Assembly (NCBI RefSeq): GCF_034424805.1
Contig: NZ_JAXOUF010000011.1
Span: 90,635 to 154,634, forward strand
Source of the DNA: Labrys sedimenti
GTDB taxonomy: Bacteria; Pseudomonadota; Alphaproteobacteria; Rhizobiales; Labraceae
DNA length: 64,000 bases
Direction: 5' to 3'
The notes under the pieces were generated by a model. The model had not been told where the DNA came from, ran no database searches, and saw only the letters and a list, made by a program, of their open reading frames with translations. Made by a program: the position numbers and the translations under genes. Shown in pieces: positions 51,930-60,385 of the stretch. How positions within the stretch are numbered: the stretch's first letter is position 1; the number at the start of each line of letters is the position of its first letter.

Positions 51930-53493
51930 GGCCGGGTTTTCCGTGGGCTGGCGTTCCGGTCTCGTCGGCGACAGGGCTGGCGCCGTGGGCCATCGCGGCC
52001 ATGATGCTGTCCTCGCTGATATCAGGCGGCCGCAGCTCCGCCACGCTCAAGCCGTCGCGCAGCACGAAGACGCGGGTCGCAGCCTCGATGATTTCCTCCA
52101 GTTCGGACGAAATCACCAGCACGCCGAGTCCCTCGGCGGAAAAGCGCCGGATCAGGTTGAGAATTTCCGCCTTGGCACCGACATCGATGCCACGCGTGGG
52201 TTCATCCAGGATGAGAAGTTTGGGATTCATGCACAGCCAGCGGGCGAGCAGGACCTTTTGCTGGTTGCCACCGGACAATTCGCGGATCTTCTGATCCGGG
52301 CTCGAGCATTTGATGCCGATTTCCTTGATGAAGCGCTCGACGATCCGCCTCTGCTCCGCGAGGTCGAAGCGGCCGGAACGCGAGAGGGCCGGCATCAGTG
52401 CAAGAGTGAGATTGTCGGCAACCGACATGTCGGGGATGATGCCTTCGACCTTACGGTCCTCGGAGCAGAACCCCATGCCGGCCTTGATCGCCTCGGCAGG
52501 TGAACGGAAATCCGTCCTGGCGCCACCAAAGGCGATCTCTCCCTTGGCCCGGCGATCGGCGGCAAAGATGGCGCGGGCGGTTTCGGTTCGGCCCGAACCG
52601 AGCAGGCCGGCAAGCCCGACGATCTCGCCCTTGTCGATCGAAAGCGTGGCGTCGCTGACCCGGCGACCGACTGCGAGCGAACGCACGCCGAGCAGTTCCT
52701 CCCGGCGTGACGGCGCTTCGTCACGCTCGGCGGCAGTGGGGCCTGCCATCACCTCGGCCAGGGCCTTGCCGAGCATGGCGGTGACCAAAGTGAGCTTGGG
52801 CATCTCCTGCATGGTCGAGACGGCGACCGTACGCCCGTCCCGCATGATGGTCACGCGGTCGCAGACCGCATAGAGCTCGTCGAGCTTGTGGGTGACGAAC
52901 AGCACCGAGACCCCATCGCTCTTCAATTGCCGGATGGTGCGCAGCAGCACCGCCACCTCGGCCTCATCGAGGGAGGAGGTCGGCTCGTCCATGATCACCA
53001 GGCGGGCCTTGAAGGAGACCGCGCGGGCGATCGCCACCATCTGCTGGATGGCGGTGGGGAATCCTCCCAGGGGCTGGGTGACGTCGATATTCACGTCGAA
53101 ACGGGCCAGGAGTTCCCGTGCACCGGCATTCATCGCCTTCCAGTCGATGAACAGACCGGCACGCTTGGGCTCGCGCCCGAGATAGATGTTCTCGGCGACC
53201 GAGCGATAGCCGATCAGATTGAGTTCCTGGAAGATGGTGCTCACCCCCAGGCGCTGGGCCTGCTGCGGAGAGCTCGCCTGCCAGGGCGCTCCCCCAAAGG
53301 TGATGGTGCCGCCATCATGCGAATGGGCACCGTTGAGGATCTTGATCATGGTCGACTTGCCGGCCCCGTTCTGGCCGACCAGGGCCATAACCTCGGCGGG
53401 GGCGATGTCGAGGGTCGCACCATGCAGGACTTTGACACCGCCAAAACTCTTGGTGATGCCGTCCATGGAAAGAAGCGGGGACGATGCTGCCAT
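51922..53493 (-). CDS. Sugar ABC transporter ATP-binding protein (CUT2, double domain)
   Basis: A 523-residue ATPase with two fused nucleotide-binding domains. The first has Walker A GQNGAGKST (about 39-47), a signature reading 'LGGFPTAIQQMVAIARA' rather than the usual LSVAxxQ form, and Walker B 'LVIMDEPTSSLDEAE'. The second has the expected degenerate P-loop GLLGSGRTE and an intact LSGGNQQKVLLARWL. It resembles YtfR/RbsA/MglA. Between it and the upstream binding-protein gene lies a large hairpin. Confidence 0.9.
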   Translation of the reverse strand: MAASSPLLSMDGITKSFGGVKVLHGATLDIAPAEVMALVGQNGAGKSTMIKILNGAHSHDGGTITFGGAPWQASSPQQAQRLGVSTIFQELNLIGYRSVAENIYLGREPKRAGLFIDWKAMNAGARELLARFDVNIDVTQPLGGFPTAIQQMVAIARAVSFKARLVIMDEPTSSLDEAEVAVLLRTIRQLKSDGVSVLFVTHKLDELYAVCDRVTIMRDGRTVAVSTMQEMPKLTLVTAMLGKALAEVMAGPTAAERDEAPSRREELLGVRSLAVGRRVSDATLSIDKGEIVGLAGLLGSGRTETARAIFAADRRAKGEIAFGGARTDFRSPAEAIKAGMGFCSEDRKVEGIIPDMSVADNLTLALMPALSRSGRFDLAEQRRIVERFIKEIGIKCSSPDQKIRELSGGNQQKVLLARWLCMNPKLLILDEPTRGIDVGAKAEILNLIRRFSAEGLGVLVISSELEEIIEAATRVFVLRDGLSVAELRPPDISEDSIMAAMAHGASPVADETGTPAHGKPGHA

Positions 53494-53562
53494 GCAGTCT
53501 CTGGCTCATAATGGCGGTAAAACCCGCCTCTATCCGGTGAACGATCGCCTGATAGGCTCGAC

Positions 53563-53653
53563 CTTTGTCACGCCGGGGCTTGACCCCGGCATCCAGGCTC
53601 TCCGTTGGACCGGGAGAGCTGGACTGCCGGCGTCAAGCCCAGCAATGACAAAA
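53563..53653. repeat. Inverted repeat between binding-protein and ATPase genes
   Basis: Imperfect arms of about 38 bases (left about 53564-53602, right about 53614-53652), containing GGGCTTGACCCCGGC and its counterpart, can form a long stem. It follows the binding-protein stop (53677) and precedes the ATPase start (53493) on the minus strand. Such hairpins can protect the upstream mRNA segment and reduce read-through, which would favour binding protein over membrane parts. Confidence 0.65.
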
Positions 53654-53676
53654 GTCAGCGTTCTATGACTGCCGGA

Positions 53677-54657
53677 TCAATAGGATTCCGGCAGATAGGC
53701 GGCGATGTTGTCCTTGTTGAACAACCGGTCCGTGTTGACGAGACGCGGCGCCACGGTTTCGCCGGCCGCATATTTGACGATGGCGTCGAAAGCGGCCGGA
53801 CCGAATTTCGGATTGCATTCGATCAGGACGAGGATCTTGCCATCCGAAACAGCCTGGGCCGCATCACGCGTGCCGTCGATCGAAGCAAGGATCAGATCCT
53901 TGCCCGGCACCTTGCCGGCAGCCTCCATGGCAGCGATGGCACCCATGGTCATCTCGTCATTGTGCGAATAGAGGGCGGTGGCATCGGGATGGGCCTGGTA
54001 GAGCGTCTCGAAGACCTGCCGCCCTTTGTCGCGAGCGAAGTCGCCCGACTGGGAGGCGATGATCTTTATATCGGGGTAGGCCTTGATCGCCTTCTCGAAG
54101 CCCGTCTTGCGGTCATTGGCCGGAGAAGAGCCGACCGTACCCTGCAATTCGATGATCTTGGCCTTGCCATTGACCGCCTTGGCCAGATATTCGCCGGCCA
54201 TCTCGCCTTCCTTGATGAAGTCCGAGCCGATGAAGGCGACATAGTCCTTGCCGCCCTTGGCGAGATTCACATCGACGCCGCGATCGATCAGGAAGAGCGG
54301 GATACCCGCCTTCTTGGCTTCCATCACCGCCGGCACCAGCGGCTTTTCCTCGCGCGGCGACAGCAGAATGACATCGACCTTCTGGGCGATCATCGAGCGT
54401 ACGTCGGCGACCTGCTTGGCGGCCGAGCCGGCGGCGTCGGTATAGACGAGCTGCCAGCCCCGCTTCTGGGCCTCGTCCTTCATGCTGGCGGTCTGGGCCA
54501 GGCGCCAGGGATTGTTGCTCTCCGTTTGCGCAAAGCCGACCTTGTAGGTGTCCTTCTTCTTCAGCTTGGGCAGGTCGGCATAGGCCGGCACCAGCCCGAG
54601 GCCGGTGAACGCAGCACTGCCGGCCGCGATCTGCAGCAAGGAACGACGCGTGATCAT
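53677..54657 (-). CDS. Sugar ABC transporter substrate-binding protein (YtfQ-like)
   Basis: A 326-residue periplasmic protein of the pentose/hexose-binding family. It has a twin-arginine-like start (MITRRSLLQIAAGSAA) and cleavage after AYA near residue 27. 'KVGFAQTESNNPWRLAQTAS' and 'IAQKVDVILLSPREEKPLVP' closely resemble YtfQ, the galactofuranose-binding protein, more than RbsB. The real ligand may be a furanose or L-fucose/galactose, given the FucU partner. GGGAGAG lies before the ATG. It is the first gene of the cluster and divergent from ccrM. Confidence 0.87.
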   Translation of the reverse strand: MITRRSLLQIAAGSAAFTGLGLVPAYADLPKLKKKDTYKVGFAQTESNNPWRLAQTASMKDEAQKRGWQLVYTDAAGSAAKQVADVRSMIAQKVDVILLSPREEKPLVPAVMEAKKAGIPLFLIDRGVDVNLAKGGKDYVAFIGSDFIKEGEMAGEYLAKAVNGKAKIIELQGTVGSSPANDRKTGFEKAIKAYPDIKIIASQSGDFARDKGRQVFETLYQAHPDATALYSHNDEMTMGAIAAMEAAGKVPGKDLILASIDGTRDAAQAVSDGKILVLIECNPKFGPAAFDAIVKYAAGETVAPRLVNTDRLFNKDNIAAYLPESY

Positions 54658-54709
54658 TTCTCTCTCCCGTTTGGGCCCTTGTTACGACGGGCCCGGACCG
54701 ATGGCAGCA

Positions 54710-54778
54710 CAATTTGGGTGCCAAGGTCGGTGGCTAGAATGGTCGGACAATTTGAACCGCGTCAAGTCATCAATTTGA
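54710..54778. promoter_or_regulatory. Three CAATTTG direct repeats upstream of the YtfQ-like gene
   Basis: CAATTTG occurs at 54710-54716, 54748-54754 and 54771-54777, all in one orientation, within the ccrM/YtfQ-like divergent gap. They could be binding sites for an unlinked regulator of the transporter. No regulator gene is adjacent. AT-rich heptamers arise by chance, so this is weak. Confidence 0.3.
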
Positions 54779-54924
54779 GCAGAATGCCGACAGTCACAGC
54801 AAGCTCGGCCACGGCACAGGCGTCCCGTTCCGGCACGAAATTTTTATCGCGGCGGCAACGCGGAATTTACCAAACCGGCCCAGGATCCAGCGTGTTGTCA
54901 GTAAGCGTTGCGTATGAGTACCCC

Positions 54925-56097
54925 ATGAGTATCTCGCGTACCGGAGCCGCCCAAGCGCTTCGGATGAGCCCTGGGTTGAAGCGTGTAGAATCGCGTTCGT
55001 CGATCGTGACGGGCGCGGTTCTACCGCTCGATACCATCATCGAAGGCGATTGTATTGCCGCGTTGCAGCGCCTGCCTGCCGCCAGCGTGGATCTCGTCTT
55101 TGCCGATCCGCCCTATAACCTTCAGCTGGGCGGCGATCTTCAGCGGCCCGACAATTCCATGGTCGATGCCGTCGATGACGACTGGGACAAGTTCGCCTCC
55201 CTGCGCGAGTATGACGATTTCACCAGGGCCTGGCTCGCCGCCGTCAAGCGCGTGATGAAGCCGGACGCCACGCTGTGGGTGATCGGCTCCTACCACAACA
55301 TCTTCCGGGTCGGCGCCAGCCTGCAGGATCTCGACTTCTGGATCCTCAACGATATCGTCTGGCGCAAATCCAATCCGATGCCGAATTTCCGCGGCAAGCG
55401 CTTCACCAATGCGCATGAGACCCTGATCTGGGCCTCGCGCGACCAGCGCTCGCGCTACACCTTCAACTACGAGGCGCTGAAGGCCGGCAACGAGGATGTG
55501 CAGATGCGGTCCGACTGGCTGATCCCGCTGTGCACCGGCTCCGAACGGCTCAAGGACGACGACGGTCGCAAGGCCCATCCGACCCAGAAGCCCGAAGCCC
55601 TGCTGGCGCGTATCCTGCTCGCTGCTTCCAAACCCGGCGACGTCGTGCTCGATCCCTTCTTCGGCTCGGGCACCACCGGCGCCGTCGCCAAGAAGCTCGG
55701 CCGCCATTTCGTCGGCATCGAACGCGACCAGGCCTATATCGCCCACGCCCGCGAGCGTATCGCCAACGCTGTTCTCGTTGACGATGCCGCCATGCTGGCA
55801 CCGGCCGAGAAGCGTTCGGAGCCGCGCATTCCCTTCGCCAACGTGATCGAACGCCAGCTCCTGCAGCCCGGCGCGATCCTCAGCAGCGCCAATGGCCGCC
55901 ACCAAGCCCGCGTGCGGGTCGATGGTTCGATCATGCTGGGCGACATCGTCGGCTCGATCCACAAGATCGGCGCCCTCGCCCAGGGCCTGCCCGCCTGCAA
56001 TGGCTGGACCTACTGGCACTATGACGATGGCGGCAAGCCGGTGCTGATCGACGAATTGCGCGCCATCCTACGCAAGGAACTGGCGGCAGCGGGGTAG
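54925..56097 (+). CDS. ccrM: Cell cycle-regulated adenine-N6 DNA methyltransferase (CcrM, GANTC)
   Basis: A ~390-residue beta-class methyltransferase. DPPYNLQLGG (61-70) is the catalytic motif and DPFFGSGTTG (243-252) the SAM-binding motif, in the beta-class order. 'VWRKSNPMPNFRGKRFTNAH' and 'RKAHPTQKPEALLARIL' are typical of CcrM. The C-terminal ~85 residues form a RAMA domain. CcrM methylates GANTC after replication and is essential in many alphaproteobacteria. The start may be 54925 or 54964; a GAATC (GANTC) site lies at 54988-54992 inside the early coding region. Confidence 0.93.
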   Translation: MSISRTGAAQALRMSPGLKRVESRSSIVTGAVLPLDTIIEGDCIAALQRLPAASVDLVFADPPYNLQLGGDLQRPDNSMVDAVDDDWDKFASLREYDDFTRAWLAAVKRVMKPDATLWVIGSYHNIFRVGASLQDLDFWILNDIVWRKSNPMPNFRGKRFTNAHETLIWASRDQRSRYTFNYEALKAGNEDVQMRSDWLIPLCTGSERLKDDDGRKAHPTQKPEALLARILLAASKPGDVVLDPFFGSGTTGAVAKKLGRHFVGIERDQAYIAHARERIANAVLVDDAAMLAPAEKRSEPRIPFANVIERQLLQPGAILSSANGRHQARVRVDGSIMLGDIVGSIHKIGALAQGLPACNGWTYWHYDDGGKPVLIDELRAILRKELAAAG

Positions 56098-56124
56098 GAG
56101 ATCAGCTCCTCGTCCGCAAGATGA

Positions 56125-56330
56125 GGCGCGATCAGCCTTCTCCACGAAGTGGGGAAGGTGGCCCGGCGAAGCCGGGTCGGATGGGGTGCGGCGAGCCACG
56201 CGACGCCCTATGGAAAACTGGCATGACGGTGGTGCAATCTCGCCGTGTTTAGCGGACTGCCCGCCACACCCCATCCGTCATTGCTTCGCAATGCCACCTT
56301 CCCCACTTCGTGGAGAAGGCTGATCGCGCC
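56125..56330. terminator. 38-bp perfect inverted repeat with 130-base centre
   Basis: Arms 56125-56162 and 56293-56330 are perfect reverse complements (core CTTCTCCACGAAGTGGGGAA). Inside, GGATGGGGTG and CACCCCATCC pair again, giving a long composite stem. It fills the space between the convergent ccrM and amidase stops and probably blocks transcription from both sides. Confidence 0.7.
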
Positions 56331-56359
56331 ATTTCCAGTTGGTGTGGAGTTGAGAAACC

Positions 56360-57790
56360 TCACGCACTGATTGCCGGGCGCCTGCCCTTCCAGGGCATGG
56401 CCTGTTCGAGCTGGGTCGACACCGCCAGCACGGCTGCCTCGTCACCATAGCGCCCGACAAGCTGCACGCCGATCGGGATATCGTCCGGCGTCGAGCCGAG
56501 CGGCAGCGAGATCGCCGGCAGGCCCGACAGGTTGAACGGGAAGGCAAACCCCGCATCCGTCCATTTGGCGTTGTACCGGTCGAGATCGGTCATCGACATG
56601 TCGTAATAGCCCATCGGGCGCGGCAATTGCGTCAGGGTCGGCGTGATGAAGATGTCGTAGGGCGCAAGGTCCTCCGCGATGGCGCGGCTGAGTTCGCGCA
56701 ATTTCCAGACATCGCGGGCATGCTCGACGCCGCTGATCGAACGACCACGCTCGATCACTGCCCAGGTCACGGGCTCGACATCGTCCCGGGTGACCGGACG
56801 CCCGATCACGCCGGCCAGGCCATCGAACATCGCAGCCGTCTCGACCGGAGACATATGGGTATAGGTCTTCCAGGCATCATTGCCGTCGAGAGCCATGTCG
56901 TGTTCCTCGACGATATGGCCGAGGCCTTCCAGCGTCTTCACCGTCGCCAGCACGGCCGCCTTCACCTGGGGATCGATCGGCGTGCCGTTGGCCGGCTTGA
57001 CGGTGTAGCCGATACGCAGCCGAGCCGGCGCGCGCTTCGACAGTTCCAGCCAGGTTTCCGCCGGCCTCGGCGGCGTATAGGGATCGCCGGGCAAGGCGCC
57101 GGCGACCGCATCGAGATAGGCGGCCGTATCGCGCACACTGCGTGAATGGCAGAGAAAATAGGCGCCGCCATACCAGAAGTCTCCGGCCGGAGCGAGGGTG
57201 ACCCGGCCGCGCGAGGGCTTCAGGCCGACGATGCCGCAGCAGGAGGCGGGTACGCGGATGGAGCCGGCGCCGTCGCTCGCCTCGCCGATCGGCACCATGC
57301 GCGAGGCGACGGCCGCCGCCGTGCCGCCACTGGAGCCGCCCGCTGTGATGCCCGCTTTCCAGGGATTGATGGTGGCGCCGTAGAGCCTGGGCTCGGTCGA
57401 GATCGACCAGCCATTCTCGGGCGCGTTGGACTTGCCAAGCAGCACCAGGCCTGCGGCCCGGATGCGGCTTACCGAAACCGAATCACTGTCGGCCACGAGA
57501 TCCTTCAGGTAGCGCGACGAATTGGTGAGCGGGGCACCCTTCCAGGAGCTGGCGAGCTCCTTGGCAAGGAAGGGCACGCCGGCGAAGGGAGCCTTGCGAT
57601 CGACCTTGGCCGCAGCCTCCCGGCCCATGTCATAGAGCCGGTGGACGACGGCGTTGAGCTTGGGATTGACCTGCTCGATCACCGTGATGGCGGTCTCGAC
57701 CACCTCGAGCGGCGAGACCTCGCCCTTCTGCACCAGCCCGGCCAGGCCGAGCGCGTCGGATTCGACATAGGTCTCCAGCAATGACGTCAT
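56360..57790 (-). CDS. Amidase (amidase-signature family)
   Basis: A 476-residue hydrolase. The Ser-cisSer-Lys triad is visible: Lys in 'GVPFLAKELAS' (about residue 77), Gly/Ser-rich 'AGGSSGGTAAAVASRM' (about 150) and the nucleophile in 'ASDGAGSIRVPASCCGIVGL' (about 173). It most resembles 6-aminohexanoate-cyclic-dimer hydrolase-like amidases, but the family splits many aryl and alkyl amides. It is the last gene of the RpiR-linked operon, 63 bases after a Gfo/Idh gene, so its amide substrate is probably what the ABC transporter imports. No signal peptide is seen. Confidence 0.88.
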   Translation of the reverse strand: MTSLLETYVESDALGLAGLVQKGEVSPLEVVETAITVIEQVNPKLNAVVHRLYDMGREAAAKVDRKAPFAGVPFLAKELASSWKGAPLTNSSRYLKDLVADSDSVSVSRIRAAGLVLLGKSNAPENGWSISTEPRLYGATINPWKAGITAGGSSGGTAAAVASRMVPIGEASDGAGSIRVPASCCGIVGLKPSRGRVTLAPAGDFWYGGAYFLCHSRSVRDTAAYLDAVAGALPGDPYTPPRPAETWLELSKRAPARLRIGYTVKPANGTPIDPQVKAAVLATVKTLEGLGHIVEEHDMALDGNDAWKTYTHMSPVETAAMFDGLAGVIGRPVTRDDVEPVTWAVIERGRSISGVEHARDVWKLRELSRAIAEDLAPYDIFITPTLTQLPRPMGYYDMSMTDLDRYNAKWTDAGFAFPFNLSGLPAISLPLGSTPDDIPIGVQLVGRYGDEAAVLAVSTQLEQAMPWKGRRPAISA

Positions 57791-57853
57791 GACGATCTTT
57801 CCTTGGTGATGAAATAGCTAGGTGTCGCGTGCTAATGGCACGCGCCGGGCCGA

Positions 57854-58939
57854 TCAGCCGAGCTCGATCGCCCGCTGTTCCCGGATGCTTTGTTCGGCGG
57901 CCAGCACGATGCGCAGGCTGTTCACCGCCGCCGCCATGGCTTCGGTGAGATCGAGGTCCTCGCGGATCGCCTTGAGGAAATAGGCCTGCTCGCGGTCGCA
58001 CAATTCCTGGTGCCCCGGCTCGTCCTCCATGCTGAAGATCTCGTCCGGCTTGGCGAAATTCTTGTCGGCGTCGACCTTGGCGTAGTGGATCTTGATGGCA
58101 TCGGTCTTGGTATGGCGATCGATGTCGGCGGAATCGGAGAGCTCCTCGCCCTGTTTGGCACTCTCATTCTGGCCGGCGACGATGGAGACCGCCCCCTCCG
58201 GCCCGATGACATCCTTCACGAAATAGGCGATCTCGCTCATCATCGGGCCCCAGCCGGCCTCGTACCAGCCGACCGAGCCATCGTCGAAGGTGACGTGCAG
58301 GTGGCCGTAATTCTGCTGGGCCGCCTCCTGCCAGAGCTTGGCGCCGATGCCGTGCACGCGCAGCGGCCTGGCGCCGGTGAGCTGGCACATCACATCGACA
58401 TAATGCACGCCGCAATCGACGATCGGGATCAGGGAATCGATCAGGTTCTTGTGCCAGTGCCAGGCCGGGCCGCTGCTCTGCTGGTTGAGGTTGAGGCGCA
58501 TCACCAAAGGCTTGCCCAAGGTGCGGCCCATCTCGATGAATTTCACCCAGGACGGATGCACGCGCAGGATATAGCCGAGCACCAGCTTGCGATTTTTCGC
58601 AACTGCGGCGGCAACCACCTTCTCCGCATCCTCGATAGTGGTGGCGATCGGCTTTTCCATGAAGACATGGCAGCCGGCCTCGATCGCCCTCAGCGCGTAG
58701 TCGGCATGGGTGTTCGGCCACGAATTGATCGAGACGGCATCGGGCCTGGTTTCCGCGAGGGCCGCCTCGTAATCCTCGAACAGCGGGTAGCCTTCGAGTT
58801 CTGCCGGCACGGGCTTCGACTTGATCGACCGGCTCATGATGCCGACGATCTCGAAACCATCATTGCGATGATAGGCGCTGGCATGGGAGGCCCCCATATT
58901 GCCGAGCCCCACCACGAGAATCCTGACCTTATCGGACAT
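57854..58939 (-). CDS. Gfo/Idh/MocA family oxidoreductase
   Basis: A 361-residue NAD(P)-dependent dehydrogenase starting 'VRILVVGLGNMGASHASAYH' with EKP in 'HVFMEKPIATTIEDAEKV' (about residue 96) and 'IPIVDCGVHYVDVMCQLTGA' (about 172) holding the likely catalytic His/Asp. The family acts on sugars, sugar acids or cyclitols. In this operon it joins an amidase and an SsuABC-type transporter, which suggests a substrate with both a polyol-like and an amide part. Confidence 0.85.
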   Translation of the reverse strand: MSDKVRILVVGLGNMGASHASAYHRNDGFEIVGIMSRSIKSKPVPAELEGYPLFEDYEAALAETRPDAVSINSWPNTHADYALRAIEAGCHVFMEKPIATTIEDAEKVVAAAVAKNRKLVLGYILRVHPSWVKFIEMGRTLGKPLVMRLNLNQQSSGPAWHWHKNLIDSLIPIVDCGVHYVDVMCQLTGARPLRVHGIGAKLWQEAAQQNYGHLHVTFDDGSVGWYEAGWGPMMSEIAYFVKDVIGPEGAVSIVAGQNESAKQGEELSDSADIDRHTKTDAIKIHYAKVDADKNFAKPDEIFSMEDEPGHQELCDREQAYFLKAIREDLDLTEAMAAAVNSLRIVLAAEQSIREQRAIELG

Positions 58940-58984
58940 GCGTCCTCCCGATACCTAGATGTCTTGCGCCGATGCGAACCGCGG

Positions 58985-59113
58985 GTCATCCCGGACGCGC
59001 TGCAGCACGAAGTGATGCCGCGCAGATCCGGGACAGCTATCAGAATGATGCGAACCCTGGATGCGGTCCCGCACGCATTGCATCACTTCGCGCTGCTATG
59101 CGTGCGGGATGAC
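58985..59113. repeat. Imperfect inverted repeat between binding-protein and Gfo/Idh genes
   Basis: The left arm (about 58985-59033, starting GTCATCCCGGACGCG) and right arm (about 59067-59113, ending GCGTGCGGGATGAC) are imperfect reverse complements and share CGAAGTGATGC. It lies just after the binding-protein stop and before the Gfo/Idh start, the same placement as the hairpin at 53563. Confidence 0.6.
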
Positions 59114-59123
59114 TGAACTCCCC

Positions 59124-60293
59124 TTAAAGGGCCCCGTCGAAGAGATGTGCCTTGATCTTCTCGACATCGACCTTGGCAAAGCCGTCTGACAGTTTGACGG
59201 CATCCGCGTCGGCCTTGACCTTGGCCTTGTCGAAATCATTGGCCGGCTTGATCAGGTCGTTGGTGAGCACGTCCTCCGCCTTCACCGGTGCGGTGATCTG
59301 GCCGATCTTGTGGATCTGGTCGAAGAAGGCCTGCCAGCTCGCCATGTCGTGCCAGCCCCAGCCGCCGCGCTTGTCCATGTCGCCGCGGAAGACGTTGACC
59401 TGCTGCAGGATCGAGGTGGTGCCGAGTTCCGGACCGAGATTGCTGGCCAGCGTCGGGAACTGCTCGAACACCGCCTCCACGGCCGCCCGCGGGTTCTGGT
59501 AACCGAATTCGAGGCCCATGGCCCAGCCGCGCAGATATTTCTCCAGGAAGGCCTTGCGATCGGGATCCTCGAGGTCGGCGCTGCGCACCACGAAGGTATT
59601 GGCCGGGAATTTCGAATGCTGGACGCCGAGCCAGTAGTCGAAGCTGAGTCCCTTGGCGATCCATTCCGCCCTGAGCCCTTCCCAGGACAGCGCCGCATCG
59701 CCCTGGCCACCGGCCAGTGCCGTGCCCCAGGTCGGCCAGCCGGCCTCGACATATTTCACCTTCTTGACGTCGACGCCTTGGGCGGCGAGCAGCGGATCGG
59801 TGATCGCCTGCCAGGCGGCCGAGCCGAGCAGGATGGTCTTGCCTTCCAGCGTCTTGAGATCCTTGGTGCCCTCGCCCTTGCGGAAGGCGAAGCTGAACGT
59901 GTCGCGTGCCCCCATGTGGAACACGGATTTCAGCTTCATGCCGTTCTGGATGGCGAAGGAGAACACGCCCGGGGATGGGAAACCCATGTCGGCCTGGCCG
60001 ACATCGACGAATTTCACCGTCGCCGTGCCGTCGGAGGGGCCCGGCTGCATGTCAGTGGCGAGATCGCCGAAATAGCCGGCCTTCTTCGCCGCCCAATAGG
60101 GATAGTCGTCGAGCACTTCCAGCGTGCCGCGCGGCGAGATCCAGGTGAACTTCTCATAGGCGGCGGCCCGCGCCGGCGTCAGCAGGCCGGAGGCGCCGAG
60201 GGCCGTCGCGGTCACCAGGCCGCCGGCCCCCACCTGCAGGAAATAGCGCCGGCTCATTTCTGGCATCATCGATGCGGTCTCGTTCTTCGTCAC
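59124..60293 (-). CDS. ABC transporter substrate-binding protein (SsuA/TauA/NMT1-like)
   Basis: A 389-residue periplasmic binding protein. A twin-arginine-like MSRRYFLQVGAGG and a hydrophobic segment end at PARAAA. The mature domain has 'VKFVDVGQADMGFPSPGVFS' and 'WPTWGTALAGGQGDAALSWE' typical of the nitrate/sulfonate/taurine/thiamine-precursor (NMT1) group. These proteins bind small anions, sulfonates or pyrimidine/riboflavin precursors. Which one applies is not evident; the amidase and Gfo/Idh neighbours point away from plain sulfonate use. The first ATG (60293) gives ~13 residues before MSRR; an internal start is possible. Confidence 0.85.
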   Translation of the reverse strand: MTKNETASMMPEMSRRYFLQVGAGGLVTATALGASGLLTPARAAAYEKFTWISPRGTLEVLDDYPYWAAKKAGYFGDLATDMQPGPSDGTATVKFVDVGQADMGFPSPGVFSFAIQNGMKLKSVFHMGARDTFSFAFRKGEGTKDLKTLEGKTILLGSAAWQAITDPLLAAQGVDVKKVKYVEAGWPTWGTALAGGQGDAALSWEGLRAEWIAKGLSFDYWLGVQHSKFPANTFVVRSADLEDPDRKAFLEKYLRGWAMGLEFGYQNPRAAVEAVFEQFPTLASNLGPELGTTSILQQVNVFRGDMDKRGGWGWHDMASWQAFFDQIHKIGQITAPVKAEDVLTNDLIKPANDFDKAKVKADADAVKLSDGFAKVDVEKIKAHLFDGAL

Positions 60294-60385
60294 GGGTTTC
60301 CTCCAGTTGGCCCCTGCCTGTTTCCGGCAGTTCGAATGGTGTGTGGTCTTTTCGTTCTAACGCTTTGCTATCGTTGCTTTCCTGC

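Noticed and set aside
53605..54924. N-terminal extension of ccrM to 830 residues
   Set aside because: It is antisense to the YtfQ-like binding-protein gene; CcrM proteins are about 360-390 residues.
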